In this document: positions 34,452 through 43,174 of the stretch, piece after piece
How positions within the stretch are numbered: the stretch's first letter is position 1
How the letters are laid out: each line of letters begins with the position of its first letter
NCBI RefSeq assembly: GCF_014596565.1
Contig: NZ_NOIN01000011.1
Span: 95,506-159,505 of the forward strand
Length of the DNA stretch: 64,000 bases
Reading direction: 5' to 3'
Origin: Pseudomonas sp. PSB18
GTDB taxonomy: Bacteria; Pseudomonadota; Gammaproteobacteria; Pseudomonadales; Pseudomonadaceae
Notes under the pieces: model-generated
What the model was told of the DNA's origin: nothing
Seen by the model: the letters and a program-made list of their open reading frames with translations, nothing else
Databases searched by the model: none
Position numbers and translations under genes: made by a program

Positions 34452-34760
34452 CGACAGGCAACCTCCACAGAAAAGAAATGAATGTTACGCCCGTTTACCC
34501 ATGCCTTGACAGCGCTTCAGGCCAGGCAGAACCCAGCGGATCCGGGGATATCCGGATACCCCCTCCGCACTCCGACTCCCTGCTGGGATTCCCCGTCCAC
34601 GTTCATAGGCAAGGTCCTACACGGAAGACTCCGGCAGCCCTCAAACACACCGGAAACAGCCGATTCAAAGCCCTGGGCGGTGGTCTGTAAAGTCCGGAAA
34701 CACACAGATATTGAAACAACCCACGGACAGCAGCACTCAACCAAGGATCGTAATCGCACC
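34452..34760 (+). promoter_or_regulatory. Upstream region of the alpha-oxoamine synthase gene
   Basis: 309 bases without a convincing gene. ATCCGG (34540-34545) and CCGGAT (34552-34557) form an operator-like palindrome. Several GGA motifs occur near the start codon (CCGGAAAC, CACGGACAG), and CAAGGATC at 34742-34749 covers the only purine-rich ribosome site. This pattern resembles RsmA/CsrA binding sites and would allow Gac/Rsm control, but that is inference. Confidence 0.35.
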
Positions 34761-35996
34761 ATGAACCAGATCGCGCAACCCACCCACCGCTTTACCAATT
34801 ACCGCAAGGTCATCTCCCTGGCGGATCAGGACTGGCAGTATGCCGAGGCCGGAAAAATCTCCGGACTCGATGTCGAGGTCAAAACGCCCAACGTCCTGGT
34901 CGACCAGTACGGCCGTACCCTCCACCACTTCTGTACGACGTCCTACTTGGGCCTGGACTATCATCCCGCCCTGCTGGATGGTGCCATGACCGCACTCTGG
35001 GAAACCGGAACCCTGCGTGTCGCCAACTCGAAGAATCGCTGCAAACTGGCGATCCTGGCCCAATACGAAACTCAACTGTCGGAACTGTTCGGCGCCAGTT
35101 GCCTGAGTGCCTTGTCCTGTAGCGCGGCCAGCGCCGGGATCCTGCCGCTGCTGGCCAGCGGTGCGCTCACGGGCAATCGGCCCCCGGTCATGGTGTTCGA
35201 CAAACAGGCCCATTATTCGATGAACCACCTCAAGACCGCCTGTGCCGATGAAACCCAGGTCATCACCTGCCCGCACAACGACATGGACTTCATCGAGGAC
35301 CTGTGCAAACGAGAGCGCAACGTCGCCTATGTGACTGATGGTGCCTATAGCATGGGCGGCATGGCCGACCTGGACAGCCTGCTGTTTCTCAAGCAGCGAT
35401 ATGGCCTGTTCCTGTACCTCGACGACTCCCATGCATTGTCCACTGTCGGCAAATGCGGTGCGGGGCTGGTCCGTTCGCGTCTGCCCGCCGTGGACGAACG
35501 CACGCTGATCGTCGCCTCGCTGGCCAAATCGTTCGGCGCCAGTGGCGGGCTGGCCATGTTCGGCAGTGAGCGGCATAAAGCACTGGTGCAGCGTTACGGT
35601 GGGCCGAGCAACTGGTCCCAGAGCCTGAACGCAGCGGCCATCGGGGCCGGCATGGCCTCGATCCGCCTGCATCGCAGCCGGGAGCTGATGTCGTTGCAGG
35701 AGCGTTTGCAGGCTAATATCCGCGTCTTCGACAACCTTGTCCGTACCGAACAACACGGCAGCCCGATGGCGATACGTCTGGTGCCCTGCGGCGAAGCGAC
35801 CTTGGCCAACCGCCTGGCGGTCGAGCTGGCCGAGCTGGGGTACCTCACTTCGGCGGTCTTTTTCCCCGTTGTGCCACAAGACAAGGCGGCCATACGCATT
35901 ACCCTGCGCGCCGACATGGAACCGAGCATGATCCAGTCTTTTTGTGAACAGCTCATCAACCTGCTCCAGGTCCACGGGCGCGATATCCGCCCCTGA
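34761..35996 (+). CDS. Alpha-oxoamine synthase family PLP enzyme (AONS/KBL/CqsA-like)
   Basis: 411 residues from the ATG at 34761. It has a fold-type I aminotransferase layout: SYLGLDYHP near the N-terminus, the His-stacking segment DKQAHYSMNHLK, PLP-phosphate DDSHALSTVGKCGAGLVRS, and Schiff-base Lys256 in ASLAKSFGASGGLAMFG. The family condenses an amino acid with an acyl-CoA or acyl-ACP to an alpha-aminoketone. There are no biotin, heme or threonine-catabolism genes nearby. An MFS exporter starts 12 bases downstream, which suggests a secreted small molecule rather than AONS, ALAS or KBL. The exact product is unknown. Confidence 0.82.
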   Translation: MNQIAQPTHRFTNYRKVISLADQDWQYAEAGKISGLDVEVKTPNVLVDQYGRTLHHFCTTSYLGLDYHPALLDGAMTALWETGTLRVANSKNRCKLAILAQYETQLSELFGASCLSALSCSAASAGILPLLASGALTGNRPPVMVFDKQAHYSMNHLKTACADETQVITCPHNDMDFIEDLCKRERNVAYVTDGAYSMGGMADLDSLLFLKQRYGLFLYLDDSHALSTVGKCGAGLVRSRLPAVDERTLIVASLAKSFGASGGLAMFGSERHKALVQRYGGPSNWSQSLNAAAIGAGMASIRLHRSRELMSLQERLQANIRVFDNLVRTEQHGSPMAIRLVPCGEATLANRLAVELAELGYLTSAVFFPVVPQDKAAIRITLRADMEPSMIQSFCEQLINLLQVHGRDIRP

Positions 35997-36008
35997 CACG
36001 AGTCCTCA

Positions 36009-37193
36009 ATGAAAAGTCGTACAACCCTGATCGTCACTTGCACTACCGTTTTCCTGGCACAACTGGGCATGAGCATCTACTTGCCCGCACTGCCGGATAT
36101 CGCCCGGGACCTTGAGGCCGATGCGTCCCGGGTGTCCTGGGGCCTGTCGGTGTACCTGATCGGCATGGCGCTGCCCATGCTGGCATGGGGCAGCCTGAGC
36201 GAACGCCTGGGGCGCAAACCGGTCTTGCTGGCGGCATTGGGGTTGTACGGGTTGGGTAATCTGGCGCTGCCGCTTGGTACCTCGGTGGAGGCGTTCCTGG
36301 CGTTCAGGTTGATCCAGGGCATCGGTGCCAGCGGTATCTCGGTGATGGCGCGGGTCTTGATTCGTGACAGTTTCAGCGGCGATCAGTTGGCAAAAGCCCT
36401 GTCATGGATATCGATCGCCTTCGTGATCGCCCTCGGTATTGGCCAATACCTGGGCTCGCTGATCCAGGCGGCCTTCGGTTGGAAAGCGATCTTCCAGGGT
36501 GTGGGTGCCGCCAGCCTGATCATGGCCGCAGCGGTCTTTAGGGCCAGGTTCCCGATCCTGGCGCAGGGCGGCAATGGGCAGTCGGCATGGAAGGTGTACG
36601 GACGGATACTGCAGCAACGCAGCTTTCTACTGCCGGCCCTTGCGGGAGGGCTGGGATACGGTGTGATCATCGCTTTCAACACGACAGCGCCGCTCATTCT
36701 GCAAGAAGGCTTTCACTGGTCGGCCATCGAGTACGGCCTGCTGGGTTGGCCGATCAGTGCCGCGTATCTGCTCGGCGCATTGGTGGTGAACGCCTTTGTG
36801 CTGCGCACCGGCCAGCGGCGGCTCATGGACTGGGGCCTCGCGCTGGTGCTGGTGGGAAGCGCGACCATGCTGGTGGGCAGCCTTACCTTGAGCAGCATCG
36901 CATTGCTGTTCTGGTTGCCGTATTGCCTGGCCGTGTTCGGCCAGTCGTTGAACTACCCCATCAGCCTGTCCCTGGCCAACGAAGGCTCGCCGGTGCCCGG
37001 CGCCTACGCCATGGCGTTGAGCGGTTTCCTGCACCAACTGCTGGCCGCGCTGATCGGGGCCATGACCAGCCTGTTATCGAGTCAACAGGCCTGGCCGTTG
37101 GCGACGCTGTGCACATTGCTGGCGGTAGCGGCCACGGTCTGCTTGAGAACCATGCCGCCCCGGAGCCGGATCGGCACGGGCCTACAGAATTGA
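36009..37193 (+). CDS. MFS transporter, Bcr/CflA-like drug or metabolite exporter
   Basis: 394 residues with 12 predicted helices. The DHA1/Bcr-type signature is seen: MSIYLPALPDIARDLEADAS near residue 20, GSLSERLGRKPVLLAALGLY near 60 (motif A), and FRLIQGIGASGISVMARVLIRD near 98-120. It follows the alpha-oxoamine synthase by 12 bases and so very likely exports that enzyme's product or a derivative. Confidence 0.88.
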   Translation: MKSRTTLIVTCTTVFLAQLGMSIYLPALPDIARDLEADASRVSWGLSVYLIGMALPMLAWGSLSERLGRKPVLLAALGLYGLGNLALPLGTSVEAFLAFRLIQGIGASGISVMARVLIRDSFSGDQLAKALSWISIAFVIALGIGQYLGSLIQAAFGWKAIFQGVGAASLIMAAAVFRARFPILAQGGNGQSAWKVYGRILQQRSFLLPALAGGLGYGVIIAFNTTAPLILQEGFHWSAIEYGLLGWPISAAYLLGALVVNAFVLRTGQRRLMDWGLALVLVGSATMLVGSLTLSSIALLFWLPYCLAVFGQSLNYPISLSLANEGSPVPGAYAMALSGFLHQLLAALIGAMTSLLSSQQAWPLATLCTLLAVAATVCLRTMPPRSRIGTGLQN

Positions 37194-37284
37194 CCAGTCA
37201 GTCACGCGGCTCCTTGATCTGGCTCAAGATTAGGTCGTGATAAAGTCGCGCCCTGCCCTTGCCATGTTTTGAGATGACTTACCA

Positions 37285-38304
37285 ATGACCGACTTCCAGG
37301 AATACGACGCCCGGCTTGAAGACTGGGAGACCTTGCGCGCCCAAACCGCTTTCAGCGGGCTGCTGGTGGGCAATGGCGCCAGCCGTGCCGTATGGGATGA
37401 TTTCGGCTACGACTCGCTGTTCGAAAACGCCCGTACCGTCGAGGAAAAACCCCTGAGCCCGTCGGAGCTGAGCGTGTTCGACGCGCTGCAGACCCGCAGC
37501 TTCGAACAGGTGCTCGGTGCACTGAAAACCACCAGCCGGGTCAACAAGGCCCTCGCCGTCAGCTCCGCCGCCCCGCGTAATCGCTACTACGCGATCAAGG
37601 AAGCGCTGATCAACACCGTGCACGCGGTGCATATCCCATGGCGACTGGTGCAGCCATCGACCCTGGCGACCCTCAGCCAGGAGTTGAGCCGCTATGCCTC
37701 GGTGTTCACCACCAACTACGACCTGCTCAACTACTGGGCGATCCAGCAGGCGCCGCAGGCCATTACCGATCTGTTCACCGGCGCCGATCACAGTTTCGAT
37801 CTGGGCCAGGTGGGCACGGACAAATCGCGCCTCTTGTACCTGCACGGCGGCCTGCACCTGGTGCGCAACCAGGACGGCACGGCGCGCAAGCTCACGTCTA
37901 CCGAAGGCACGCTGCTGGGCAACTTCGCCATCAACAACTCCCTCAAGACCCTCGACGACGTACCGTTGTTCGTCAATGAAGGCCCGAGCGAAGACAAGCT
38001 CAAGACCATCCGCAGTTCCGACTACCTGTCGTTCTGCTACGACCAACTGCTGCACCACGGCGACAACCTGTGCCTGTTCGGCCACGCGCTGGGCGAGCAG
38101 GACCGGCACATCGTCCGCGCCCTGCGCCAGGCGAAACCCCGCACCCTGGCGATCTCGATCTACCCCCGCAGCCAGGCATTCATCCAGCACCAGAAGCGCC
38201 ATTACGCCCAGCTGTTCCAGGGATTGGATATAGAGCTGCGATTCTTCGACGCCAAGAGCCATCCGCTGGGCGATCCGAAGCTGTCGGTGCCGGTGGAGGT
38301 GTAG
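37285..38304 (+). CDS. DUF4917 family SIR2-like protein
   Basis: 339 residues. SIR2-type nucleotide-binding features are present: LLVGNGASRAVW near residue 27, VFTTNYDLLNYW near 135, LLYLHGGLHLVR near 183, and a second nucleotide-contact region CLFGHALGEQDRHIVRAL near 265. DUF4917 belongs to the SIR2-like group, some members of which are NAD-degrading effectors in phage defence. There is no obvious partner gene, so it may act alone or have a housekeeping NAD-linked role. Confidence 0.8.
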   Translation: MTDFQEYDARLEDWETLRAQTAFSGLLVGNGASRAVWDDFGYDSLFENARTVEEKPLSPSELSVFDALQTRSFEQVLGALKTTSRVNKALAVSSAAPRNRYYAIKEALINTVHAVHIPWRLVQPSTLATLSQELSRYASVFTTNYDLLNYWAIQQAPQAITDLFTGADHSFDLGQVGTDKSRLLYLHGGLHLVRNQDGTARKLTSTEGTLLGNFAINNSLKTLDDVPLFVNEGPSEDKLKTIRSSDYLSFCYDQLLHHGDNLCLFGHALGEQDRHIVRALRQAKPRTLAISIYPRSQAFIQHQKRHYAQLFQGLDIELRFFDAKSHPLGDPKLSVPVEV

Positions 38305-38324
38305 GAATGGAATCCGCGTAGAGA

Positions 38325-38358
38325 CCTATGGCGAGGGGATTTATCCCCTCGCCATAGG
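38325..38358. repeat. Perfect 16-bp palindrome, GAGGGGATTTATCCCC family
   Basis: CCTATGGCGAGGGGAT and ATCCCCTCGCCATAGG are exact complements with a 2-base loop, between convergent genes. It could stop transcription from both sides. Confidence 0.85.
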
Positions 38359-38383
38359 AAAAGCGTCTTTACCTACTGGAAGG

Positions 38384-38728
38384 TCAGAGCGCCAACAGAG
38401 TCTTGTCCTTGACCACCGTGGTCGGCCCGTTCGCCTTGACGCTGGCAATGCCCTTGTCCCGAGCAGCCTCCGATGAATAGGTTTCGCTGCTGCCGATCAC
38501 TTCATGGTTGGCGGCCTTGAGATTGAAGTAGGGATGACCGTCCCTGGTGTTCTTGAGCTCGTAGCGCTCGGCCAACAGGCTGTTTTTCTGCACCGCGGCG
38601 ATGCCACCGTCGGCACCGCTGCGGGTGGTGTACAACTCGCTGGTCAGGATTGTCTCGGCGTTGGCTGCCTTGAGCACGAACCGAAACTGACCACTGCTGC
38701 TTTTGCTGATTTCGTACCATCCGGACAT
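38384..38728 (-). CDS. DUF1508 (YegP-like) protein, two repeats
   Basis: 114 residues from the ATG at 38728, which lies seven bases from AAGGA; the ATG at 38734 would be too close. Two tandem DUF1508 units are clear: GWYEISKSSSGQFRFVLKAANAETILTSELY and YELKNTRDGHPYFNLKAANHEVIGSSETY. Each is followed by a helix with GI(A)xVxxN. This is a small, usually stress-associated protein of unknown biochemical role. Confidence 0.88.
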   Translation of the reverse strand: MSGWYEISKSSSGQFRFVLKAANAETILTSELYTTRSGADGGIAAVQKNSLLAERYELKNTRDGHPYFNLKAANHEVIGSSETYSSEAARDKGIASVKANGPTTVVKDKTLLAL

Positions 38729-38786
38729 GATCATTTCCTTGAGAAGTCAAGAAGGCCTGCCCCGCTGGCTCTGCCAGTTGACCCCG

Positions 38787-39368
38787 CTACAGGGTAATGG
38801 CCGTGCCCAACAGCGTCAGGAACCCCGCCAGCCAGTTCGGATGAGCGGGCCAGGCCGGTGCAGTCGCCAGGTTGCCCTGGACATGACCTTCGGTCACCGG
38901 AATGTCGATAAAGGTCCCGCCCGCCAGGCGCACTTCCGGGGCACAGGCCGGATAAGCGCTGCATTCGCGCCCTTCCAGAATGCCCGCCGCCGCCAGCAAT
39001 TGCGCGCCGTGGCACACCGCGGCAATCGGCTTGCCCGCCACATCGAAATCGCGCACCAGTTGCAGGACTTTTTCATTCAGGCGCAGGTATTCCGGCGCCC
39101 GCCCGCCGGGAATCAGCAGCGCATCGTAGTCAGCCACGTCGACACCGAAAAAATCACGATTCAGGGTAAACAGATGGCCCGGCTTCTCGCTGTAGGTCTG
39201 GTCGCCTTCGAAGTCGTGGATCGCCGTGCGCACGGTCTGCCCGGCGGTCTTGTCAGGACACACCGCGTGCACGGTATGGCCGACCATCTGCAAGGCCTGG
39301 AACGGCACCATCACTTCATAATCTTCGACGTAATCGCCGACCAGCATCAGGATTTTCTTTGCGGCCAT
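38787..39368 (-). CDS. DJ-1/PfpI family protein
   Basis: 193 residues from the ATG at 39368, with GGAG upstream. The DJ-1 fold has LMLVGDYVEDYEVMVPFQALQMVGHTV near the N-terminus, LIPGGRAPEYLR, and the nucleophile elbow AAVCHGAQLLAAAG with the reactive Cys. The C-terminal TEGHVQGNLATAPAWPAHPNWLAGF is of the PfpI type. Proposed activities in the family are deglycase, protease or chaperone; the substrate is unknown here. Confidence 0.88.
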   Translation of the reverse strand: MAAKKILMLVGDYVEDYEVMVPFQALQMVGHTVHAVCPDKTAGQTVRTAIHDFEGDQTYSEKPGHLFTLNRDFFGVDVADYDALLIPGGRAPEYLRLNEKVLQLVRDFDVAGKPIAAVCHGAQLLAAAGILEGRECSAYPACAPEVRLAGGTFIDIPVTEGHVQGNLATAPAWPAHPNWLAGFLTLLGTAITL

Positions 39369-39482
39369 GGGTTGGGCTCCTTTGGGCATGCGTGAGGGGT
39401 GAACGCATTAAAGGTAGTCCGGTGGGGAAGTCTTCACTCGTCATCTGACGGGCTGCACGACGATGGGGGGGCGAATGTCGTT

Positions 39483-39573
39483 CTGTGGGAGCAAAGCTTG
39501 CTCGCGATTCAGCGCCGAGGTTCAGCAGCACAATTGAGTAATCGCTCATCGCGAGCAAGCTATGCTCCCACAG
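39483..39573. repeat. REP-type inverted repeat pair (AAGCTTGC variant)
   Basis: CTGTGGGAGCAAAGCTTGCT and AGCAAGCTATGCTCCCACAG are arms of the same family as the 10261 copy, with changed core bases. It lies between the DJ-1 promoter and the end of the methyltransferase gene. Confidence 0.85.
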
Positions 39574-39591
39574 CGTTGCATCTGTCCCGCT

Positions 39592-40806
39592 TCAGGCGAG
39601 ATAACCGTCAGCCCGCAGCAGCGTTTCGAGGCAGTGTTCGGTGATGTGGTAGAACGCTTTCAGTTCCTGGATCTTCACCAGCAGTTCGGCCGGATCGATC
39701 GGCGTGGCACGTTTGACCGCCAGGATCATCTTGTTCTTGTTGGTGTGCTCCAGGGATATGAACTCGAACACTTTGGTTTCGTAGCCACAGGCCTCCAGGA
39801 ACAGCGCCCGCAGGCTGTCGGTGACCATTTCCGCCTGCTGGCCCAGGTGCAGGCCATATTGCAGCATCGGCTTGAGCAGCGCCGGGCTCTGGATCTGCAA
39901 GCGGATCTGCTTGTGGCAGCACGGCGAGCACATGATGATCGAAGCGCCCGAGCGAATGCCCATGTGGATCGCGTAGTCGGTGGCGATGTCGCAGGCATGC
40001 AAGGCGATCATCACGTCCACCGCGCTCGGCGCCACGCTGCGCACGTCGCCGTGCTGGAAGCTCAGGCCCGGGTGCTCCAGGCGCGCGGCCGCCTCGTTGC
40101 ACAGCCGGACCATGTCCTCGCGCAACTCGACGCCGGTCACCACGCCTTCGGCCTGCAAGGTGTTGCGCAGGTAGTCATGGATGGCGAACGTCAGGTAACC
40201 CTTACCCGAGCCGAAATCCGACACCCGAACCGGTTTGTCCAGGGCCAGTGGCGAGGAGGTCAACGCGTGACTGAAGACTTCGATGAATTTGTTGATCTGC
40301 TTCCACTTGCGCGACATGGCCGGGATCAGCTCGTGCTTGTGGTTGGTCACGCCCAGGTCGGCCAGGAACGGTCGGCTCAGGTCGAGGAAGCGGTTTTTCT
40401 CGCGGTTGTGTTCCACCGAGGGCACTTCGCGCAATTGCTGGGGCTTGCTTTTGAACAGTGAAGGTTTGCCCTTCTTGCTGTATTCCAGCTGCGCCTCGTC
40501 GGTGACCGCCAGCAAATGGGCGTTCTTGAAGGACGCCGGCAATAACGCCGCGATGGTCGCCACGCCTTCGGCCAGCGGGAAATTCTTGGTGATGTCACGG
40601 GTTTTGTAGCGGTAGACGAAGGACAGGCAAGGCTGCTCCTTGACCGTCAGTTGCTTGATGATCAGCCGTTGGAGGTCCGCTTCGTCGCCGACATGCTTGG
40701 CCAGCACCAGCTTGATGAACGCGTTCTGGTCGAGGCTGGCCTGCAGCAACTCGATGAACTCGGCGTGATGATCCGGCGCGGGACGGGCGATGGTGGTAAC
40801 GGACAT
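39592..40806 (-). CDS. Class I SAM-dependent methyltransferase (Methyltransf_32 type)
   Basis: 404 residues from the ATG at 40806, with GAGG nine bases upstream. The SAM motif VSDFGSGKGYLTFAIHDYL lies near residue 205, and DVMIALHACDIATDYAIHMGI near 285 is motif IV-like. CSPCCHKQI just after it is typical of the Methyltransf_32/GSTCD-related group, thought to act on RNA or protein. The N-terminal 180 residues are family-specific. The substrate is unknown. Confidence 0.85.
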   Translation of the reverse strand: MSVTTIARPAPDHHAEFIELLQASLDQNAFIKLVLAKHVGDEADLQRLIIKQLTVKEQPCLSFVYRYKTRDITKNFPLAEGVATIAALLPASFKNAHLLAVTDEAQLEYSKKGKPSLFKSKPQQLREVPSVEHNREKNRFLDLSRPFLADLGVTNHKHELIPAMSRKWKQINKFIEVFSHALTSSPLALDKPVRVSDFGSGKGYLTFAIHDYLRNTLQAEGVVTGVELREDMVRLCNEAAARLEHPGLSFQHGDVRSVAPSAVDVMIALHACDIATDYAIHMGIRSGASIIMCSPCCHKQIRLQIQSPALLKPMLQYGLHLGQQAEMVTDSLRALFLEACGYETKVFEFISLEHTNKNKMILAVKRATPIDPAELLVKIQELKAFYHITEHCLETLLRADGYLA

Positions 40807-40887
40807 GAACAAGCGGCCTCGGGGCGGGCGGATCGGGAATGGCGGGTATTTTAGGGGGGATGGGGGTCGAGGGCACGGGGAATTATT

Positions 40888-40994
40888 GTGGCGAGGGGAT
40901 TTATCTGTGGGAGCAAGGCTTGCCCGCGATGAAGTTGTCGCAATCTACCCTGGGACCGAGGCGCCTTCATCGCGGGCAAGCCTTGCTCCCACAG
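40888..40994. repeat. Composite repeat: GAGGGGATTTAT half-site fused to a REP pair
   Basis: GTGGCGAGGGGATTTAT (left half of one family) runs straight into CTGTGGGAGCAAGGCTTGCC, whose partner GGCAAGCCTTGCTCCCACAG ends at 40994. Two repeat families meet here with no spacer. Confidence 0.85.
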
Positions 40995-41036
40995 GTTCCC
41001 TACAGTTGCTCCCCCAATGTGTTTCGCCGGCAGGTT

Positions 41037-41654
41037 CTAGCCCAGCACCACCAACCGGTTCGGCAGCTCATTGCGTTCATGAGTCACCGGGACGTGCTCC
41101 TTGAGTAACTCGCCGCAGGCTTCGATGCAGGTCACGAAGCCCTGCAAGGTCTGCCCCTGGCGGACCTGTTCGGTGAAGGCCGCGACAATGGCATCCCAGT
41201 TCCGGTTGTCGAGGCGCTTGGAGATGCCTTCGTCCACCAGGATCTCCACGTAGCGCTCGGCCTCGCAGACAAAGATCAGCATTCCAGTGCTGCCCACGGT
41301 GTGGTGCAGGTTCTGTTCGAGAAACTGCCGACGAGCCAGGTTGGACGCCCGCCAGTGGCGCACTGAGCGGGGGATCAGATGGGTGGTGACCTTCGGAATG
41401 CGAAACACCAGGCACAGCACGATGAAGCTGACCCATTGCACCAGCAACAGGCTGTGCATGGTCAACCAGCCCGTCAGGTAGTGCAGCACACCGGGTACCA
41501 CCAGGGCCAACAGGCTGGCCCATAGCAACGGGATGTAGGCATAGTCGTCGGCGCGTGCAGCGAGCACCGTGACCAGTTCGGCGTCGGTGTCCCGCTCGAC
41601 CCGGGCGATGGCTTCGGCCACCTTGCGTTGTTCGTGTTCAGTCAGTAATGCCAT
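41037..41654 (-). CDS. TPM domain membrane protein
   Basis: 205 residues from the ATG at 41654. A TPM phosphatase-like domain is interrupted by two membrane helices: LTEHEQRKVAEAIARVERDTDAELVTVLA, then helices at about 41-60 and 70-90. The second half (VGSTGMLIFVCEAERYVEILVDEGI) completes it. It is the last gene of the lemA-TPM-TPM cluster, with 28 bases to the previous gene. The function is unresolved; members associate with membrane maintenance. Confidence 0.87.
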   Translation of the reverse strand: MALLTEHEQRKVAEAIARVERDTDAELVTVLAARADDYAYIPLLWASLLALVVPGVLHYLTGWLTMHSLLLVQWVSFIVLCLVFRIPKVTTHLIPRSVRHWRASNLARRQFLEQNLHHTVGSTGMLIFVCEAERYVEILVDEGISKRLDNRNWDAIVAAFTEQVRQGQTLQGFVTCIEACGELLKEHVPVTHERNELPNRLVVLG

Positions 41655-41682
41655 GGTTAAAAGTGCCTGCTCATTATTATTG

Positions 41683-42441
41683 TCACCAGCCGCCCGACGA
41701 ACCGCCGCCACCGAAACTGCCACCGCCGCCGCTGAAACCACCACCCCCGCCGCCGCCACCGAAACCGCCGCCGCCAAAGCCTCCTCCGCTTGAGCCGCTC
41801 GAGCCGCCTCCCCCGGCCGGCAGGATCCCCAGCACCTGGCAGACCATGATCGTGACGATGAACAACATCACCAGCAAAACAAACGGCCACGGATGACGCG
41901 AGACGAAGTCGCCCTCCTCCTGCTCGCTGGCATTGTACGCAGCGGCCGGCTCGTCCAGAGGGCTGCCCCCCAACACCACCAGCATCGCGGCCACGCCGTC
42001 ACTGATGCCTTTATTGAAATTGCCGGTCTTGAAGGCTGGGGTGATGACCTGGTTGATGATCACCGAACTCTGGGCATCGGTCAGGCGGTCCTCCAGGCCA
42101 TAGCCCACTTCGATCCGCAGTTTCCGATCGTCCCGGGCCACGATCAGCAGCGCACCGTTGTTCTTGTCCTTCTGCCCGATGCCCCAGTGGCGTCCCAACT
42201 GATAGCCGAAGTCTTCGATGCTGGTGCCTTGCAGGTCAGGCAGCGTAACGACGACCACCTGTTCGCCGGTGGCCTGTTCGTGGGCCTTGAGCTGCGCCTC
42301 CAGTTGTTCGCGCACCGACGGCTGGAGCAACTGGGCGGTGTCCACTACCCGGCCGGTCAGCGCCGGAAACTTCAACTCGGCCTGGGCCGTGACTGCAAAT
42401 ACCCAGAGCAACAGCACCAGGCCAAACTTCAACATGCGCAT
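41683..42441 (-). CDS. TPM domain protein with Gly-rich tail (YgcG-like)
   Basis: 252 residues. A signal peptide (FGLVLLLWVFAVTAQA) precedes a TPM domain (LTGRVVDTAQLLQPSVREQLEAQLKAHEQATGEQVVVVTLPDLQG), a membrane helix (about 188-208), and a Gly/Ser tail of SSGGGFGGGG-type repeats. The domain order is that of the YgcG family. It stands between LemA and a second TPM protein, a combination common in Proteobacteria. Confidence 0.9.
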   Translation of the reverse strand: MRMLKFGLVLLLWVFAVTAQAELKFPALTGRVVDTAQLLQPSVREQLEAQLKAHEQATGEQVVVVTLPDLQGTSIEDFGYQLGRHWGIGQKDKNNGALLIVARDDRKLRIEVGYGLEDRLTDAQSSVIINQVITPAFKTGNFNKGISDGVAAMLVVLGGSPLDEPAAAYNASEQEEGDFVSRHPWPFVLLVMLFIVTIMVCQVLGILPAGGGGSSGSSGGGFGGGGFGGGGGGGGFSGGGGSFGGGGSSGGW

Positions 42442-42449
42442 TGGAACCT

Positions 42450-42541
42450 CTGTGGGAGCGGGCTTGCTCGCGAAAGCGGTGGGTCAGCGGGCAACAATCA
42501 TTGGATGTGCTGCCGCCTTCGCGAGCAAGCCCGCTCCCACA
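42450..42541. repeat. REP-type inverted repeat pair (GGGCTTGC variant)
   Basis: CTGTGGGAGCGGGCTTGCTC and GAGCAAGCCCGCTCCCACAA enclose a variable centre between lemA and the first TPM gene, inside what is probably one transcription unit. Confidence 0.88.
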
Positions 42542-42565
42542 ACGCTTCAGGCTGCCGGGTATCGA

Positions 42566-43174
42566 TCAGAATTTCACCTGCGGTGCTTTTTCGGCATCGG
42601 GGCTGGTGGCCTCGAAGGTTTCGCGGATCGGCAGGTCGCTGTACATCACGCTGTGCCACAACCGCCCAGGGAAGGTCCGGATCTCGGTGTTGTACTTCTG
42701 CACCGCCAGGATGAAGTCACGACGGGCCACGGCGATGCGGTTCTCGGTACCTTCGAGCTGCGATTGCAGCGCCAGGAAGTTCTGGTTGGCCTTGAGGTCC
42801 GGATAGCGCTCGGACACCACCATCAAGCGGCTCAGCGCCCCGGTCAATTGATCCTGGGCCTGTTGGAACTGCTTGAGCTTCTCGGGGTTGTCGAGGGTGT
42901 TGGCATCGACCTGGATCGAGGTGGCCTTGGCCCGCGCCTCGATGACGGCGGTCAGGGTTTCCTGCTCGTGCTGGGCATAACCCTTGACGGTTTCCACCAG
43001 GTTCGGGATCAGGTCGGCACGGCGCTGGTACTGGTTCTGCACCTGGCCCCAGGCAGCCTTGGCCTGTTCGTCGAGGGTCGGAATCGTGTTGATGCCGCAA
43101 CCGGCCAGCAGCGAGGTGAACAGCATCAGGGCCAGCAGTTGCAAGCCGCTTCGGTGATTCAGTCGTAGATTCAT
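42566..43174 (-). CDS. lemA: LemA family protein
   Basis: 202 residues. The N-terminal LLALMLFTSLLAGC is a lipoprotein-like signal (Cys near 26). The LemA domain is plain: WGQVQNQYQRRADLIPNLVETVKGYAQHEQETLTAVIEARAKATSIQ, then YPDLKANQNFLALQSQLEGTENRIAVARRDFI and the C-terminal YNTEIRTFPGRL. It is a helical membrane-anchored protein of unclear role. It is unrelated to the LemA/GacS sensor kinase. Confidence 0.92.
   Translation of the reverse strand: MNLRLNHRSGLQLLALMLFTSLLAGCGINTIPTLDEQAKAAWGQVQNQYQRRADLIPNLVETVKGYAQHEQETLTAVIEARAKATSIQVDANTLDNPEKLKQFQQAQDQLTGALSRLMVVSERYPDLKANQNFLALQSQLEGTENRIAVARRDFILAVQKYNTEIRTFPGRLWHSVMYSDLPIRETFEATSPDAEKAPQVKF

Noticed and set aside
42566..43174. LemA as the GacS/LemA global sensor kinase
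   Set aside because: The protein has the small helical LemA domain with no kinase motif; the shared name is historical.
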